A stretch of DNA of 43,612 nt from JAUYIV01 sp035464675 (GCA_035464675.1 DATHSA010000027.1:1-43612); one strand, 5' to 3'. Positions 16,031 to 24,171 are shown, numbered from the stretch's first letter. The notes: generated by a model from the sequence alone, not told the origin. Made by a program: numbers and translations.

Positions 16031-17011
16031 TCACACCCGCTCGAACAGATCCCTCAGCAGCCACTGGATCGCATCGGGCAGCCCCTCGGAGAGGGTCCGG
16101 GGGGCGAAGCCCAACTCGGCACGTGCCTTGGAGTCGTCGCCCAGGTATGTGACGCCCGACGCCACCCGGAGCCGATCGGCGGTGGGCCGCAGTGGCGGTA
16201 GCACCCGGGCCAGTCCGCCGACTGCGGTCGCCAACGACACGACGGCCCACTGCGGCAGGCGGAAGGGCGGATGGGTTCGACCGACGAGCCTCCCCGCCTC
16301 GGCGAGCACATCCCACACCGTATGGGGCTCGCCTCCGACAATGTACGTCTCGCGGGGCCTCCCGAACTCCATCGCCAGTAGGTGTGCCCGAGCGACGTCT
16401 TCGACGTGGGCCCAGCAGTACGAGGTGGTGTCGGATGCGAAGCGGATGCGTCCGAGCAGGAACTCGGTGAGGAGGCGCGCCATGGCGCTCGTGTCACGCG
16501 GCCCGTAGGTCGCCCCCGGCATGAGAATCACCCCTGGCAGCCCCGCGCTCATCATCGGCAGTGCCACGTCGTAGTGAGCACGGGCTCGCAGGGCGTCGTA
16601 CCGGGTGATGTGCCTGCCGGTGAATCGGTATCCCTCGTCGGGCACCTGTCCCTTCGTGTCGGAGAACACCGACAGCGTGCTCGTGTGGACCACCTTCGAG
16701 ATGGACAGCTCCCGCACGAGCTCGAACACGTTGCGGGTGCCATCCACATGGACCGCTTCGGCGAGTTTCCGGTCGGCGATGCCCAGCCGATGCCCGGCGA
16801 CATGGAACACCCCGTCGGAGCCCCGCATCCCGCGGCGCATCGCCTCCTTGTCCGTGACCGTGGCGACATGGGGTCGGACCCCGAAGGAGGCCATCTCACG
16901 AGCCTCGTCTCGGGTCGAGACCAACGCGGTGACGAGGTGCCCGCCCTCGAGGAGATACGAGGTGATGTACCCCCCGAGGAACCCTGTCGCCCCGGTGACG
17001 AAGTACTTCAT
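16031..17011 (-). CDS. NAD(P)-dependent epimerase/dehydratase family protein with altered YxxxK motif
   Basis: A 326-residue extended SDR. The nucleotide-binding start is TGATGFLGGY, followed by VFHVAGHR in the usual place and HTSTLSVFSD at the active-site Ser/Thr strand. The catalytic Tyr is in RYDALR, so the motif is YxxxR, with Arg in place of Lys; I confirmed this from the bases. The rest fits the dihydroflavonol-reductase/3-beta-HSD-like branch: VILMPGATYGPRDTS, then a YIVGGEPHTVWDVL block. Substrate unknown. ATG 17011 has TACCCT 8 nt upstream. Conservative Arg may still work, or activity may be reduced. Confidence 0.8.
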   Translation of the reverse strand: MKYFVTGATGFLGGYITSYLLEGGHLVTALVSTRDEAREMASFGVRPHVATVTDKEAMRRGMRGSDGVFHVAGHRLGIADRKLAEAVHVDGTRNVFELVRELSISKVVHTSTLSVFSDTKGQVPDEGYRFTGRHITRYDALRARAHYDVALPMMSAGLPGVILMPGATYGPRDTSAMARLLTEFLLGRIRFASDTTSYCWAHVEDVARAHLLAMEFGRPRETYIVGGEPHTVWDVLAEAGRLVGRTHPPFRLPQWAVVSLATAVGGLARVLPPLRPTADRLRVASGVTYLGDDSKARAELGFAPRTLSEGLPDAIQWLLRDLFERV

Positions 17012-17019
17012 CGCAGGTC

Positions 17020-17025
17020 AGGGTA
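17020..17025 (-). promoter_or_regulatory. -10-like TACCCT, leaderless-type promoter of the SDR gene
   Basis: TACCCT on the minus strand lies 8 nt before ATG 17011 with no Shine-Dalgarno. Confidence 0.45.
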
Positions 17026-17087
17026 GGAAGGGCTCAGGCGTGATCGTGGGAGGACGATGGGTCGATGCTCCAAGAAACACGCCTGAT

Positions 17088-17162
17088 CTGAGCGCCCCTC
17101 CGTCCCCGGGGGAGAATTCGTGGCCGGGATCTCCCCCCGGGAGGGGGGAGGGGGGCGCTCAG
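17088..17162. terminator. Long GC-rich inverted repeat after the gatCAB-HAD operon
   Basis: CTGAGCGCCCCTCC... (17088-17114) is the imperfect reverse complement of ...GGAGGGGGGCGCTCAG (17131-17162), giving a stem of about 27 bp with small bulges around a 16-nt loop. It lies 55 bp past the HAD stop on the minus strand and 63 bp before the SDR promoter. The arms are extreme purine/pyrimidine runs. A terminator or small structured repeat are both possible. Confidence 0.5.
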
Positions 17163-17184
17163 GCTTGGCGTCCCCTCGGAGACC

Positions 17185-17220
17185 GGGCCGACGGGCGACG
17201 GGCTGCGGGCGACGGGCTAG
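17185..17220. repeat. Heptamer repeat cluster, GGGCGAC family, reaching the HAD stop codon
   Basis: Units are GGGCCGAC (8 bp), GGGCGAC, GGGCTGC, GGGCGAC and GGGCTAG. The last unit contains the stop codon of the HAD gene (17217-17219), so the repeat touches coding sequence. Confidence 0.65.
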
Positions 17221-17858
17221 ACCCCCAGGTGCTCGACCAGCAGCAGGTCCACGACCTGTGCACCCGACTCGACGAGCGCCTCACGGTCGGACATCTCGCG
17301 GGCCACGGCGATGGTGCGCATGCCGGCGGCGACGGCGGCGGTGGCGCCGGGAGCGCTGTCCTCGACCGCCACGCACTCGGCGGGATCCACGCCGAGGCCT
17401 TCCGCGGCGGCCAGGTAGCAGTCGGGGGCGGGCTTGCCCCGGGCGACGTCGTCGCCGGAGATCGACACGCCGAACCGACCGTCGAGGCCACCGGCCCGCA
17501 GGGTCAGATCCAGACGCTCCCGAGGACTGGCAGACGCGACGGCGATCGGGACGCCGGCGCCCTCGCAGGCCCGGAGGGCGCCGATGCCGTCGGGGAAGAT
17601 GCGCAGCCCTGTGCCGAAGGACCTCCCGAGCGCCTCCAGAAGGAGGGGCCAGACCTCGTCCTTCGGCGGCAGCAGAGCGATCCCGGAAAGGGCGTCGTGT
17701 GTCGGCGAGAAGCCCAGGCCGGTGCACGCTGCTATCTCCGCTTCTCCAGCGGGATGGCCGAGCCTTCCCAGAACATCGACCCAGGCTGTGATCGAGTGCG
17801 GCTCCGAGTCGACCAAGACGCCGTCGCAGTCGAAGACGACTGCGGCCGGACGCCTCAC
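17217..17858 (-). CDS. HAD-superfamily hydrolase (beta-phosphoglucomutase/phosphoglycolate phosphatase-like)
   Basis: A 213-residue HAD subfamily IA phosphatase or phosphomutase. Motif I is FDCDGVLVDSEP with nucleophile Asp10 and acid Asp12, motif II is VASASPRERL, motif III Lys is in RGKPAPDCY, and motif IV is VEDSAPGATAA. A four-helix cap lies between motifs I and II. The GTG start at 17858 overlaps the gatB stop by 4 bp (GTGA), so it is translationally coupled to gatB. DSE after motif I and SASPRE suggest the beta-phosphoglucomutase-like clade, but substrate is unknown. Its link to tRNA amidation is positional only. Confidence 0.85.
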   Translation of the reverse strand: MRRPAAVVFDCDGVLVDSEPHSITAWVDVLGRLGHPAGEAEIAACTGLGFSPTHDALSGIALLPPKDEVWPLLLEALGRSFGTGLRIFPDGIGALRACEGAGVPIAVASASPRERLDLTLRAGGLDGRFGVSISGDDVARGKPAPDCYLAAAEGLGVDPAECVAVEDSAPGATAAVAAGMRTIAVAREMSDREALVESGAQVVDLLLVEHLGV

Positions 17859-19294
17859 GACACCCGTTCGCGAATGAGACGGTCCACGAGACGGGGATCC
17901 GCCTTGCCCCCTGTCGCCTTCATCACCTGACCCACCAGAAACCCGACCAGGCGGTCCTCGCCGTCGCGAATCCTCCCCACCTCGCCGGGGTGGGCGGCCA
18001 GCACGGCGTCGACCTCGGCGCCGATCGCCGACTCGTCGGAGATCTGGATGAGGTCGCGGGCGATGGCGATCTCCCGTGGCGAGCCCTCGCCCGCCAGCAT
18101 CCCGCCGAGCACCTCCTTGGCGGCAGTGGCGGAGAGGTCGCCGGCGTCGATCATCCCGACCAGTTCGGCGATTGCCGGGCCGTCGATGGCGAGAGCGTCC
18201 GCCGACTCGCCGGTCCGGTTGAGATGGGCGGTGACCTCGCCGGTGAGCCAGTTCGCCGCAGCGCGGGCCTCCGCTCCGGCGGCGACGGCACCGTCGAACA
18301 GATCGGCGAGGTCGGTGGAGACCAGCGTGATCGCGGCGGCCGGTTCGACACCCAGTTCGACGTACCGCGCGCGGCGCAGGGCGGGCAGCTCGGGGAGGCC
18401 CCCGCGGATACGCTCGACGGTGTCCGGGTTGGTCTGGATGGGGACCAGGTCGGGCTCCGGGAAGTAGCGATAGTCGCTCGACTCCTCCTTCGACCGGCCG
18501 GGCTCGGTGCGGCCGTTCTCCTCGTCCCAATGCCGGGTCTCTTGTGCGATCGGCTCGCCCAGGTCGAGGAGCCCGGTCTGCCGTTCGATCTCGAAGGCCA
18601 GCGCCCGCTGCAGGGACCGCAGGGAGTTCATGTTCTTCACCTCGACCTTTGTGCCGAGATCGCTCGTACCCTCGATGCGAAGAGAGACATTGGCGTCGAA
18701 ACGGAGGCTGCCCTCCTCGAGTCGGGCGTCGGAGATGCCCAAGGCGAGCACGATCGCGCGCAACTCTTGGGCATAGGCCCGTGCCTCATCCGGGGTGCGG
18801 ATGTCGGGCTCGGTCACCACCTCCATGAGCGGGATGCCGGACCGGTTGAAATCGAGCAGGGCGCCCTCGGCGTCGTGGATGCGGCCCCCACCCCCGAGGT
18901 GCGTGCTCTTCCCGGTGTCCTCCTCGAGGTGCACCCGGGTGATCCCGACCCGGCGGGCGGCCCCGCCGGCCTCGACCTCGAGGTGCCCACCGATGCAGAG
19001 CGGCAGGTCGTACTGGGAGATCTGATAGTTCTTGGGGAGGTCGCCGTAGAAATAGTTCTTGCGATGGAACACCGAGTGCTGGGCGATCTCGCAATCGAGC
19101 GCCAGGCCGAGGGCCACCGTCCACTCGATGGCGCGCTCGTTGGGCACCGGAAGAGCCCCGGGAAGTCCGAGGCAGACGGGACACACATTGATGTTGGGCT
19201 CGGCGCCGAAGTCGGTGGGGCATCCGCAGAACATCTTCGAGTTGGTCTGCAATTCCACATGGGTCTCGATTCCGATGACCGCCTCGTAGCTCAT
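17855..19294 (-). CDS. gatB: Asp-tRNA(Asn)/Glu-tRNA(Gln) amidotransferase subunit B
   Basis: 479 residues, the usual length. GatB binds the misacylated tRNA and holds the kinase site that activates the side-chain carboxylate before amidation. The N-terminus YEAVIGIETHVELQT, the Cys-rich zinc region FCGCPTDFG...NVCPVCLG, and RKNYFYGDLPKNYQISQYD are diagnostic. The C-terminal YqeY-like helical domain (residues about 330-479) ends KATGGKADPRLVDRLI. The ATG overlaps the gatA stop by 4 bp and its own stop overlaps the HAD start. GatCAB here suggests that glutaminyl- or asparaginyl-tRNA is made by the indirect route. Confidence 0.97.
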   Translation of the reverse strand: MSYEAVIGIETHVELQTNSKMFCGCPTDFGAEPNINVCPVCLGLPGALPVPNERAIEWTVALGLALDCEIAQHSVFHRKNYFYGDLPKNYQISQYDLPLCIGGHLEVEAGGAARRVGITRVHLEEDTGKSTHLGGGGRIHDAEGALLDFNRSGIPLMEVVTEPDIRTPDEARAYAQELRAIVLALGISDARLEEGSLRFDANVSLRIEGTSDLGTKVEVKNMNSLRSLQRALAFEIERQTGLLDLGEPIAQETRHWDEENGRTEPGRSKEESSDYRYFPEPDLVPIQTNPDTVERIRGGLPELPALRRARYVELGVEPAAAITLVSTDLADLFDGAVAAGAEARAAANWLTGEVTAHLNRTGESADALAIDGPAIAELVGMIDAGDLSATAAKEVLGGMLAGEGSPREIAIARDLIQISDESAIGAEVDAVLAAHPGEVGRIRDGEDRLVGFLVGQVMKATGGKADPRLVDRLIRERVS

Positions 19295-20766
19295 GCCGCC
19301 CCCTCCGACGAAGCCAATGCGGGACGGGCGTCGAACCCGGAAAGCCGCTCCACCTCGACCGCCACCCGGAACATCACACCCTCGTGAAGGGCGGGGGCGA
19401 GCACCTGGAATCCGACGGGCAGGCCGTCGTCGTCGAGGCCGACGGGCACCGAGATCGCCGGGTCGCCGGAGAGGTTGCTCGGGATCGTGCAGATGTCGCT
19501 GAGGTACATGGCGAGCGGGTCATCGGCGCGCTCCCCGACCGCGAACGCCGTCGTCGGGCTGGTCGGCGTCACCAGCACGTCCACCTGGGAATAGGCGTCC
19601 TTGAAGTCTTCGCTGACCAGCGTGCGCACCTTCTGCGCCTGCCCGTAGAAGGCGTCGTAATAGCCGGCGGAGAGGGCGTAGGTGCCGAGGAGGATCCGCC
19701 GCGTCACCTCGGGCCCGAACCCGTCGCGCCGGGTGGCGGACATCATCTCCTCGACGCTGGCGCCGTCGATGCGCGGCCCGTACCGGACCCCGTCGAAGCG
19801 GGCCAGGTTCGCCGAACACTCGGCCGGAGCGATCAGGTAGTAGGCGCTGAGGGCGTAGGCGGTGGAGGGGAGGGACACTTCCCGGACCTCTGCGCCCGCC
19901 TGGCGGAGCCGCTCGAGGGTCTGCTCGAAGGCGGCGACGACTCCGGGCTGGGTGCCCTCTCCGGAGAGTTCCCGGACGATGCCGATGCGGAGACCCTGCA
20001 CGCCCTGGTCGAGATCGGCTCGCACGTCAGGGAGATCGCCGCGATAGGAGGTCGCGTCGGATGGATCGTGCCCGCGTATCGCTTCGAAGAGAGTGACGGC
20101 GTCGTCGACGGTGCGGGTGATCGGCCCGATCTGGTCCAGCGACGAGGCGAAGGCGATCAGCCCGTACCGACTCACCAGCCCGTAGGTCGGCTTCATGCCC
20201 ACGACGCCGCACAGAGCAGCGGGCTGGCGGATCGAACCGCCGGTGTCGGAGCCCAGGGCGCCCAGGGCCGAGCCAACGGAGACCACGGCGGCAGACCCCC
20301 CGCTGCTCCCCCCCGGCACCCGGTCCGGATCCCAGGGGTTACGCGACGTGCCGTAGGCGGAGTTCTCGGTGGACGACCCCATTGCGAACTCGTCGAGATT
20401 GGTCTTCCCGACGATCACTGCACCGCCTGCCTTGAGGCGCTCGACGACGGTGGCGTCGTAGGGCGGGACGTAGCCGGAGAGGATCCGCGACGAGCACGTC
20501 GTCTCGATGCCGCGGGTGACCATGTTGTCCTTGAGGGCGATCGGAATGCCGTGGAGGGGGCCGTGGTCCTCACCTTTGGCAAGCACCGCGTCGGCCGCTT
20601 CGGCTGCGGCGGTGGCGCCATCTGCGTCGATGGTCAGGTAGGCGTGGAGGATCGCCTCGGTCATCGAGGCCCGGCGCCGCACCGCCGCGAGGAGATCGAC
20701 GGCGGTGAGATCGCCGGAGCGGAGGCGCGCTCCGGCCTCGGCGATGGTGAGGTCGGCGGGGTCCAT
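19291..20766 (-). CDS. gatA: Asp-tRNA(Asn)/Glu-tRNA(Gln) amidotransferase subunit A
   Basis: 491 residues of the amidase-signature family. GatA hydrolyses glutamine and passes ammonia to GatB. The Ser-cisSer-Lys triad is visible: Lys in IALKDNM (about residue 79) and the serines in the Gly/Ser-rich PGGSSGGSAA and SDTGGSIRQPA segments. Start choice: the ATG at 20766 shares one base with the gatC stop (TGATG); a GTG directly before it (20769) is the alternative and adds one residue. The stop overlaps the gatB start by 4 bp. Middle gene of gatC-gatA-gatB-HAD. Confidence 0.97.
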   Translation of the reverse strand: MDPADLTIAEAGARLRSGDLTAVDLLAAVRRRASMTEAILHAYLTIDADGATAAAEAADAVLAKGEDHGPLHGIPIALKDNMVTRGIETTCSSRILSGYVPPYDATVVERLKAGGAVIVGKTNLDEFAMGSSTENSAYGTSRNPWDPDRVPGGSSGGSAAVVSVGSALGALGSDTGGSIRQPAALCGVVGMKPTYGLVSRYGLIAFASSLDQIGPITRTVDDAVTLFEAIRGHDPSDATSYRGDLPDVRADLDQGVQGLRIGIVRELSGEGTQPGVVAAFEQTLERLRQAGAEVREVSLPSTAYALSAYYLIAPAECSANLARFDGVRYGPRIDGASVEEMMSATRRDGFGPEVTRRILLGTYALSAGYYDAFYGQAQKVRTLVSEDFKDAYSQVDVLVTPTSPTTAFAVGERADDPLAMYLSDICTIPSNLSGDPAISVPVGLDDDGLPVGFQVLAPALHEGVMFRVAVEVERLSGFDARPALASSEGAA

Positions 20767-21053
20767 CACTCGTCCAGGAACGGCGGGACCCGGAAGTAGG
20801 GCCCTTCGATGTCGGGCGCCTGAGCCAGCACCTCATCACGATCGAGCGTCGGCTCCACCTGGTCCTCACGAAAGGCGTTCACCATCGGCAACGGATGGGC
20901 GGTCGGTGCGACGCCGTCGGTGGGGAGCGCCTGCACCCGGGCGGCGTGCTCGAGGATCACCTGGAGTTGCTCCTCGTACTGGGCCAACTCCTCGGGCGTG
21001 AGGCCGATCCGGGCGAGCCGGGCCACCTTGGCGATGTCGATGTCGACGGGCAT
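20766..21053 (-). CDS. gatC: Asp-tRNA(Asn)/Glu-tRNA(Gln) amidotransferase subunit C
   Basis: A 95-residue GatC, the small belt subunit that wraps and stabilises GatA on GatB. The N-terminal helix pair reads VARLARIGLTPEELAQYEEQ, then a conserved DGVAPTAHPLP turn, and the C-terminus FREDQVEPTLDRDEVLAQAP is diagnostic. ATG 21053 is preferred over upstream frame positions because family similarity begins there, and TACGAT lies 9 nt upstream. It leads the operon on the minus strand. Confidence 0.95.
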   Translation of the reverse strand: MPVDIDIAKVARLARIGLTPEELAQYEEQLQVILEHAARVQALPTDGVAPTAHPLPMVNAFREDQVEPTLDRDEVLAQAPDIEGPYFRVPPFLDE

Positions 21054-21062
21054 GGTTGTTGG

Positions 21063-21068
21063 ATCGTA
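21063..21068 (-). promoter_or_regulatory. -10-like TACGAT before gatC
   Basis: TACGAT on the minus strand lies 9 nt before ATG 21053, with no Shine-Dalgarno. Probable promoter of the gatCAB-HAD operon. Confidence 0.4.
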
Positions 21069-21084
21069 CCGGTGCGGGTGACGG

Positions 21085-21105
21085 CGGTTCGCGGCGGGCG
21101 AACCG
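21085..21105. terminator. Hairpin after dapE
   Basis: CGGTTCGC (21085-21092) pairs perfectly with GCGAACCG (21098-21105) around a 5-nt loop, in the 124-bp gap after the dapE stop. Placed as the dapCDE terminator on the minus strand. Confidence 0.5.
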
Positions 21106-21111
21106 TCTTCC

Positions 21112-21174
21112 GTCTCCCGACTCCCGACTCCCGCCAGCTTCCGCTCGTGATTTCGGGCGACGGGCACGGGCGAC
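21112..21174. repeat. Two heptamer repeat blocks, GACTCCC and GGGCGAC types, at the dapE 3' end
   Basis: GTCTCCC GACTCCC GACTCCC occupies 21112-21132. GGGCGAC, a 6-bp GGGCAC and GGGCGAC occupy 21155-21174. The second block ends 3 bp before the dapE stop codon. Confidence 0.65.
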
Positions 21175-21177
21175 GGC

Positions 21178-22209
21178 CTAGGCGAGAAACTCCCGCATCG
21201 TCTCGAAACACCGATCCAAGAGACCGATCGGCGCGCTCTCGTCCTGCTTGTGGGCTTGGGCCACTTCGCCAGGGCCGTAGTTCACCGCGGGGACGCCCCG
21301 GGCGGCCAGTCTGGCCACGTCGGTCCAGGCGGTCTTGGCGGCCACCTTGGGGGCCAGGGCGCGCAGCCGTTCCAGGTGCTCGTTGTCCTCAGGGATCGCG
21401 GCCGCCATGGCCCGGTCGACGATCTCGACCGAGTCCGCCGCGTCGCAGATCTCGCGGACCATCGCCTCGGCCTCCGCGAGGGTGCGATCCGGGGGGTAGC
21501 GATGGTTGACGTTGAGGACGAACTTCGGGGGGATCATGTTGGCGGCGACGCCGCCCTCCGCAAGGGTCACCGAGAACGTCTCCTTGAAGATCAGGTCCTC
21601 GACCTCGACATCCCGCCAGCCCCGCTCGTGCATCTCGGCCATCCACCTCCCCGCCTTGGTGATGGCGTTCTGGCCCAGCCACGGCCGGGCGCTGTGGGCG
21701 GAGATGCCGTGGAACTCGACCCGGGCGTTGATCGTGCCCTGGCATCCCAGTTGCAGCTCCCCGTCGGTGGGCTCCATGACTACGGCGAACTCGCTCTCCA
21801 ATAGGTCGGGCACCTCGTCGAGCACCCGCTCGAGGCCGTTGCGGTCGGCGGGGCCCTCCTCGGCGTCGTAGAAGACCCCGAGGATGTCATAGGGGCCCCT
21901 CGCCACCGCCTCGTCCTCGAGGAGGGCGATCATCACCGCCAGTCCGCCCTTCATGTCGGAGGCGCCCAGACCGACCACCCGGTCCCCCTCGATGCGGCCG
22001 GGCAGGTTTCCCTGCTCGGGGACGGTGTCGAGGTGCCCGTACAGCGACATCAGCGGGCGCCCGGTGCGCATCCCCACGACGACCGACTTCCCGACGACCC
22101 GCGGCTCCAGACGGGCCAGGCGTCCGGCAATGGCGTCGCGCAGCGCCTCCTCGGACCCGGTGGGCGACGGAATGTCGATGAGCCTGATCAGCTCGTCGGC
22201 CAGGTTCAC
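21178..22209 (-). CDS. dapE: Succinyl-diaminopimelate desuccinylase
   Basis: A 343-residue M20-family zinc peptidase of the actinobacterial/Gram-positive DapE type. It removes succinate from N-succinyl-LL-2,6-diaminopimelate to give LL-DAP for lysine and peptidoglycan. Metal ligands and catalytic residues are seen in LYGHLDTVP (His, Asp), LGASDMKGG (bridging Asp), YDAEEGPADRNGL (general-base Glu) and a C-terminal AQAHKQDESAP (His). The dimerisation domain spans about 165-275. The GTG start at 22209 overlaps the dapD stop by 4 bp (GTGA). Third gene of dapC-dapD-dapE. Confidence 0.95.
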   Translation of the reverse strand: MNLADELIRLIDIPSPTGSEEALRDAIAGRLARLEPRVVGKSVVVGMRTGRPLMSLYGHLDTVPEQGNLPGRIEGDRVVGLGASDMKGGLAVMIALLEDEAVARGPYDILGVFYDAEEGPADRNGLERVLDEVPDLLESEFAVVMEPTDGELQLGCQGTINARVEFHGISAHSARPWLGQNAITKAGRWMAEMHERGWRDVEVEDLIFKETFSVTLAEGGVAANMIPPKFVLNVNHRYPPDRTLAEAEAMVREICDAADSVEIVDRAMAAAIPEDNEHLERLRALAPKVAAKTAWTDVARLAARGVPAVNYGPGEVAQAHKQDESAPIGLLDRCFETMREFLA

Positions 22210-23015
22210 GCCTGCACCCCGAACACCCGCAGCGCCTCCTCCAGGGAGGTCTTGCGGTCGGTCGACTCGGACCGCTGCCCGATGATCAGCGCGCACTGCA
22301 GGTCGTAGGTGCCGGCGGGGAACTCCTTGGGACGCGTGCCGGGGACCACCACCGAGCGCGCCGGCACCCGTCCCCGGTGCTCCACGGGCTCGGAGCCGGT
22401 GACGTCGATGATCGGCGTGGACGAGGTGATCGTGGTGTTGGCGCCGAGGACGGCGCCCTCCTCGACGATCACGCCCTCGACGACGATCGAGCGGCTCCCG
22501 ATGAAGGCGCCGTCCTCCACGATCACGGGCCGGCCAGGCCACGGTTCGAGGACGCCGCCGATACCGACGCCTCCCGAGAGGTGGACGTCGCGGCCGATCT
22601 GAGCACAGGACCCGACCGTCGCCCACGTGTCCACGAGTGTCCCCGACCCGACCCGGGCTCCGATGTTGACGTACCCGGGCATGACGACCACGCCGGGCTC
22701 GCAGAAGGCGCCGTAGCGGACGGTCCCGGGCGGGACCACCCGGACGCCTGCCTCCGCCAGACCCTTCTTCACCGGGATCTTGTCGTGGAACTCGAGCGGC
22801 CCGGCGTTCCAGGTCTCCAGCCCGGCCATGCGGAAGTAGAGGAGGATCGCCTGCTTCACCCAGCCGTGGACCACCCACTCACCGTCGACCTTCTCGGCCA
22901 CGCGGAGCTCGCCACGGTCGAGAGCGGCGATCGTCTCCTCGACTGCGTCATGGGCCTCGTCGAGGCGTTCGAGGTCCGAGAAGACCTCTTCGATCAGTTC
23001 GCGGGCCGCAAGCAT
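22206..23015 (-). CDS. dapD: 2,3,4,5-tetrahydropyridine-2,6-dicarboxylate N-succinyltransferase
   Basis: A 269-residue left-handed beta-helix acyltransferase. It succinylates tetrahydrodipicolinate using succinyl-CoA. The sequence closely follows the proteobacterial DapD pattern: LRVAEKVDGEWVVHGWVKQA near the N-terminus, then MPGYVNIGA, VDTWATVGSCAQIG, VHLSGGVGIGGVLEP and VVEGVIVEEGAVLG. This differs from the longer mycobacterial DapD. Hexapeptide repeats run from about 95 to 235. Its start overlaps dapC by 22 bp and its stop overlaps dapE by 4 bp. Confidence 0.96.
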   Translation of the reverse strand: MLAARELIEEVFSDLERLDEAHDAVEETIAALDRGELRVAEKVDGEWVVHGWVKQAILLYFRMAGLETWNAGPLEFHDKIPVKKGLAEAGVRVVPPGTVRYGAFCEPGVVVMPGYVNIGARVGSGTLVDTWATVGSCAQIGRDVHLSGGVGIGGVLEPWPGRPVIVEDGAFIGSRSIVVEGVIVEEGAVLGANTTITSSTPIIDVTGSEPVEHRGRVPARSVVVPGTRPKEFPAGTYDLQCALIIGQRSESTDRKTSLEEALRVFGVQA

Positions 23016-24142
23016 GCCGCCACCACCTCCGCCGCCTCGACACACTCGTCCACCGACGGCACCAGGGCAAGCCGCAGGTGCCCCTCCCCGCCCGGACCGA
23101 ACGCCGATCCCGGCGACACGACGACTCCCCCGGCGAGGAGCCGACTGGTCGCCTCGATGTCGTCGTCGACCGCCAGCCACAGGTAGAGACCGGCGGTCGA
23201 GCCCACCACCGCGATGCCGTCCTCCTCCAGGCGCCGCCGCAGGATCTCGCGCTTCGTGTTGAAGATCCTGCGGCGCCGCTCGGCGTGCTCGTCGTCCGAC
23301 CACGCCGCCGTGGCCGCCGCCTGGATGAACTCGGGCGAGGAGACGCCCACCGAGGACCGCAGCGACTTGATGGCCTTGATGGCTTCGGCGTCGCCGACGA
23401 TCGCCGCAGTTCGGTAACCGGTCATGCCGGAGCGCTTGCTGCACGAGAAGAAGGCGAGCGCCCCCTTCGCACCAGGTCCGGCGACCTCGAGCACCGAGGC
23501 CGGGGGAGCCTCCTCCCACAGGTCGGCATAGGCCTCGTCGCTGCACAGCAGGGTGTCGTGCTCCCGGCTCTCCTCCAGCAACTCGGAAAGGTCTTCGCGC
23601 GGGGTGACGGCTCCGGTCGGGTTCTGGGGGCTGCAGGTCCAGATCATCCGCAGGCGGTCCCAGGCGTCGGCTGGGATGTCGGCGGCACGGAGCACGAAGT
23701 CACCGGTGAGGGTGACCCCGATCGCCTCGGCCCCGGCGAAGCGCAGGCCCCGCTCGTGGATCGGGTAGCCCGGAGTGCAGAAGACCCCGGCGTCCCCGGC
23801 CTTGCGGTCGATGAAGGCGAACGGCGTGGTGAAGATCGCCTCCTTGGCGCCTGAGGTGGGGACGATCTGCGTGTCCGGGTCGACCTCCACGCCGAAACGG
23901 CGTTCCACCCACCCTGCGATCGCCCGCCGGAGCGAGGCGAGCCCGGCGACGGTCGGGTACTGGGACACCTCGGGGATGGCGTCGGCGGCAGCCTGGCGGA
24001 TGAACTCCGGTGTGGGCTCGACGGGATCGCCGAGGGAGAAGTCGATGAGGCGCTCCCCGGCGTCACGCATGCGCCGGGCGGTGTCCTGGATCTCGGCGAT
24101 CGGATAGGCGCCCAGCTGGTCGAGCACCGGGTTGGTCCGCAT
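22994..24142 (-). CDS. dapC: Succinyldiaminopimelate transaminase
   Basis: A 382-residue class I/II PLP aminotransferase. It converts N-succinyl-2-amino-6-ketopimelate to N-succinyl-LL-DAP. The PLP-binding Lys is in FFSCSKRSGMTGYR, the conserved aspartate/tyrosine turn is LCSDEAYADLW, the Asn is in SPQNPTGAV, and the substrate Arg region is GEGHLRLALV. N-terminal PVLDQLGAYPIAEI fits the actinobacterial DapC family. ATG 24142 has TACCGT 7 nt upstream. It overlaps dapD by 22 bp, so the three dap genes form one transcript. Confidence 0.93.
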   Translation of the reverse strand: MRTNPVLDQLGAYPIAEIQDTARRMRDAGERLIDFSLGDPVEPTPEFIRQAAADAIPEVSQYPTVAGLASLRRAIAGWVERRFGVEVDPDTQIVPTSGAKEAIFTTPFAFIDRKAGDAGVFCTPGYPIHERGLRFAGAEAIGVTLTGDFVLRAADIPADAWDRLRMIWTCSPQNPTGAVTPREDLSELLEESREHDTLLCSDEAYADLWEEAPPASVLEVAGPGAKGALAFFSCSKRSGMTGYRTAAIVGDAEAIKAIKSLRSSVGVSSPEFIQAAATAAWSDDEHAERRRRIFNTKREILRRRLEEDGIAVVGSTAGLYLWLAVDDDIEATSRLLAGGVVVSPGSAFGPGGEGHLRLALVPSVDECVEAAEVVAACLRPAN

Positions 24143-24149
24143 GGAGGGA

Positions 24150-24155
24150 ACGGTA
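24150..24155 (-). promoter_or_regulatory. -10-like TACCGT, leaderless-type promoter of dapCDE
   Basis: TACCGT on the minus strand lies 7 nt before ATG 24142. It shares a 37-bp divergent region with the next site. Confidence 0.5.
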
Positions 24156-24165
24156 GTGGGGGCCG

Positions 24166-24171
24166 TACCAT
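24166..24171 (+). promoter_or_regulatory. -10-like TACCAT, leaderless-type promoter of the 134-residue membrane protein
   Basis: TACCAT lies 8 nt before GTG 24180 on the plus strand, back to back with the dapC promoter. Confidence 0.5.
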
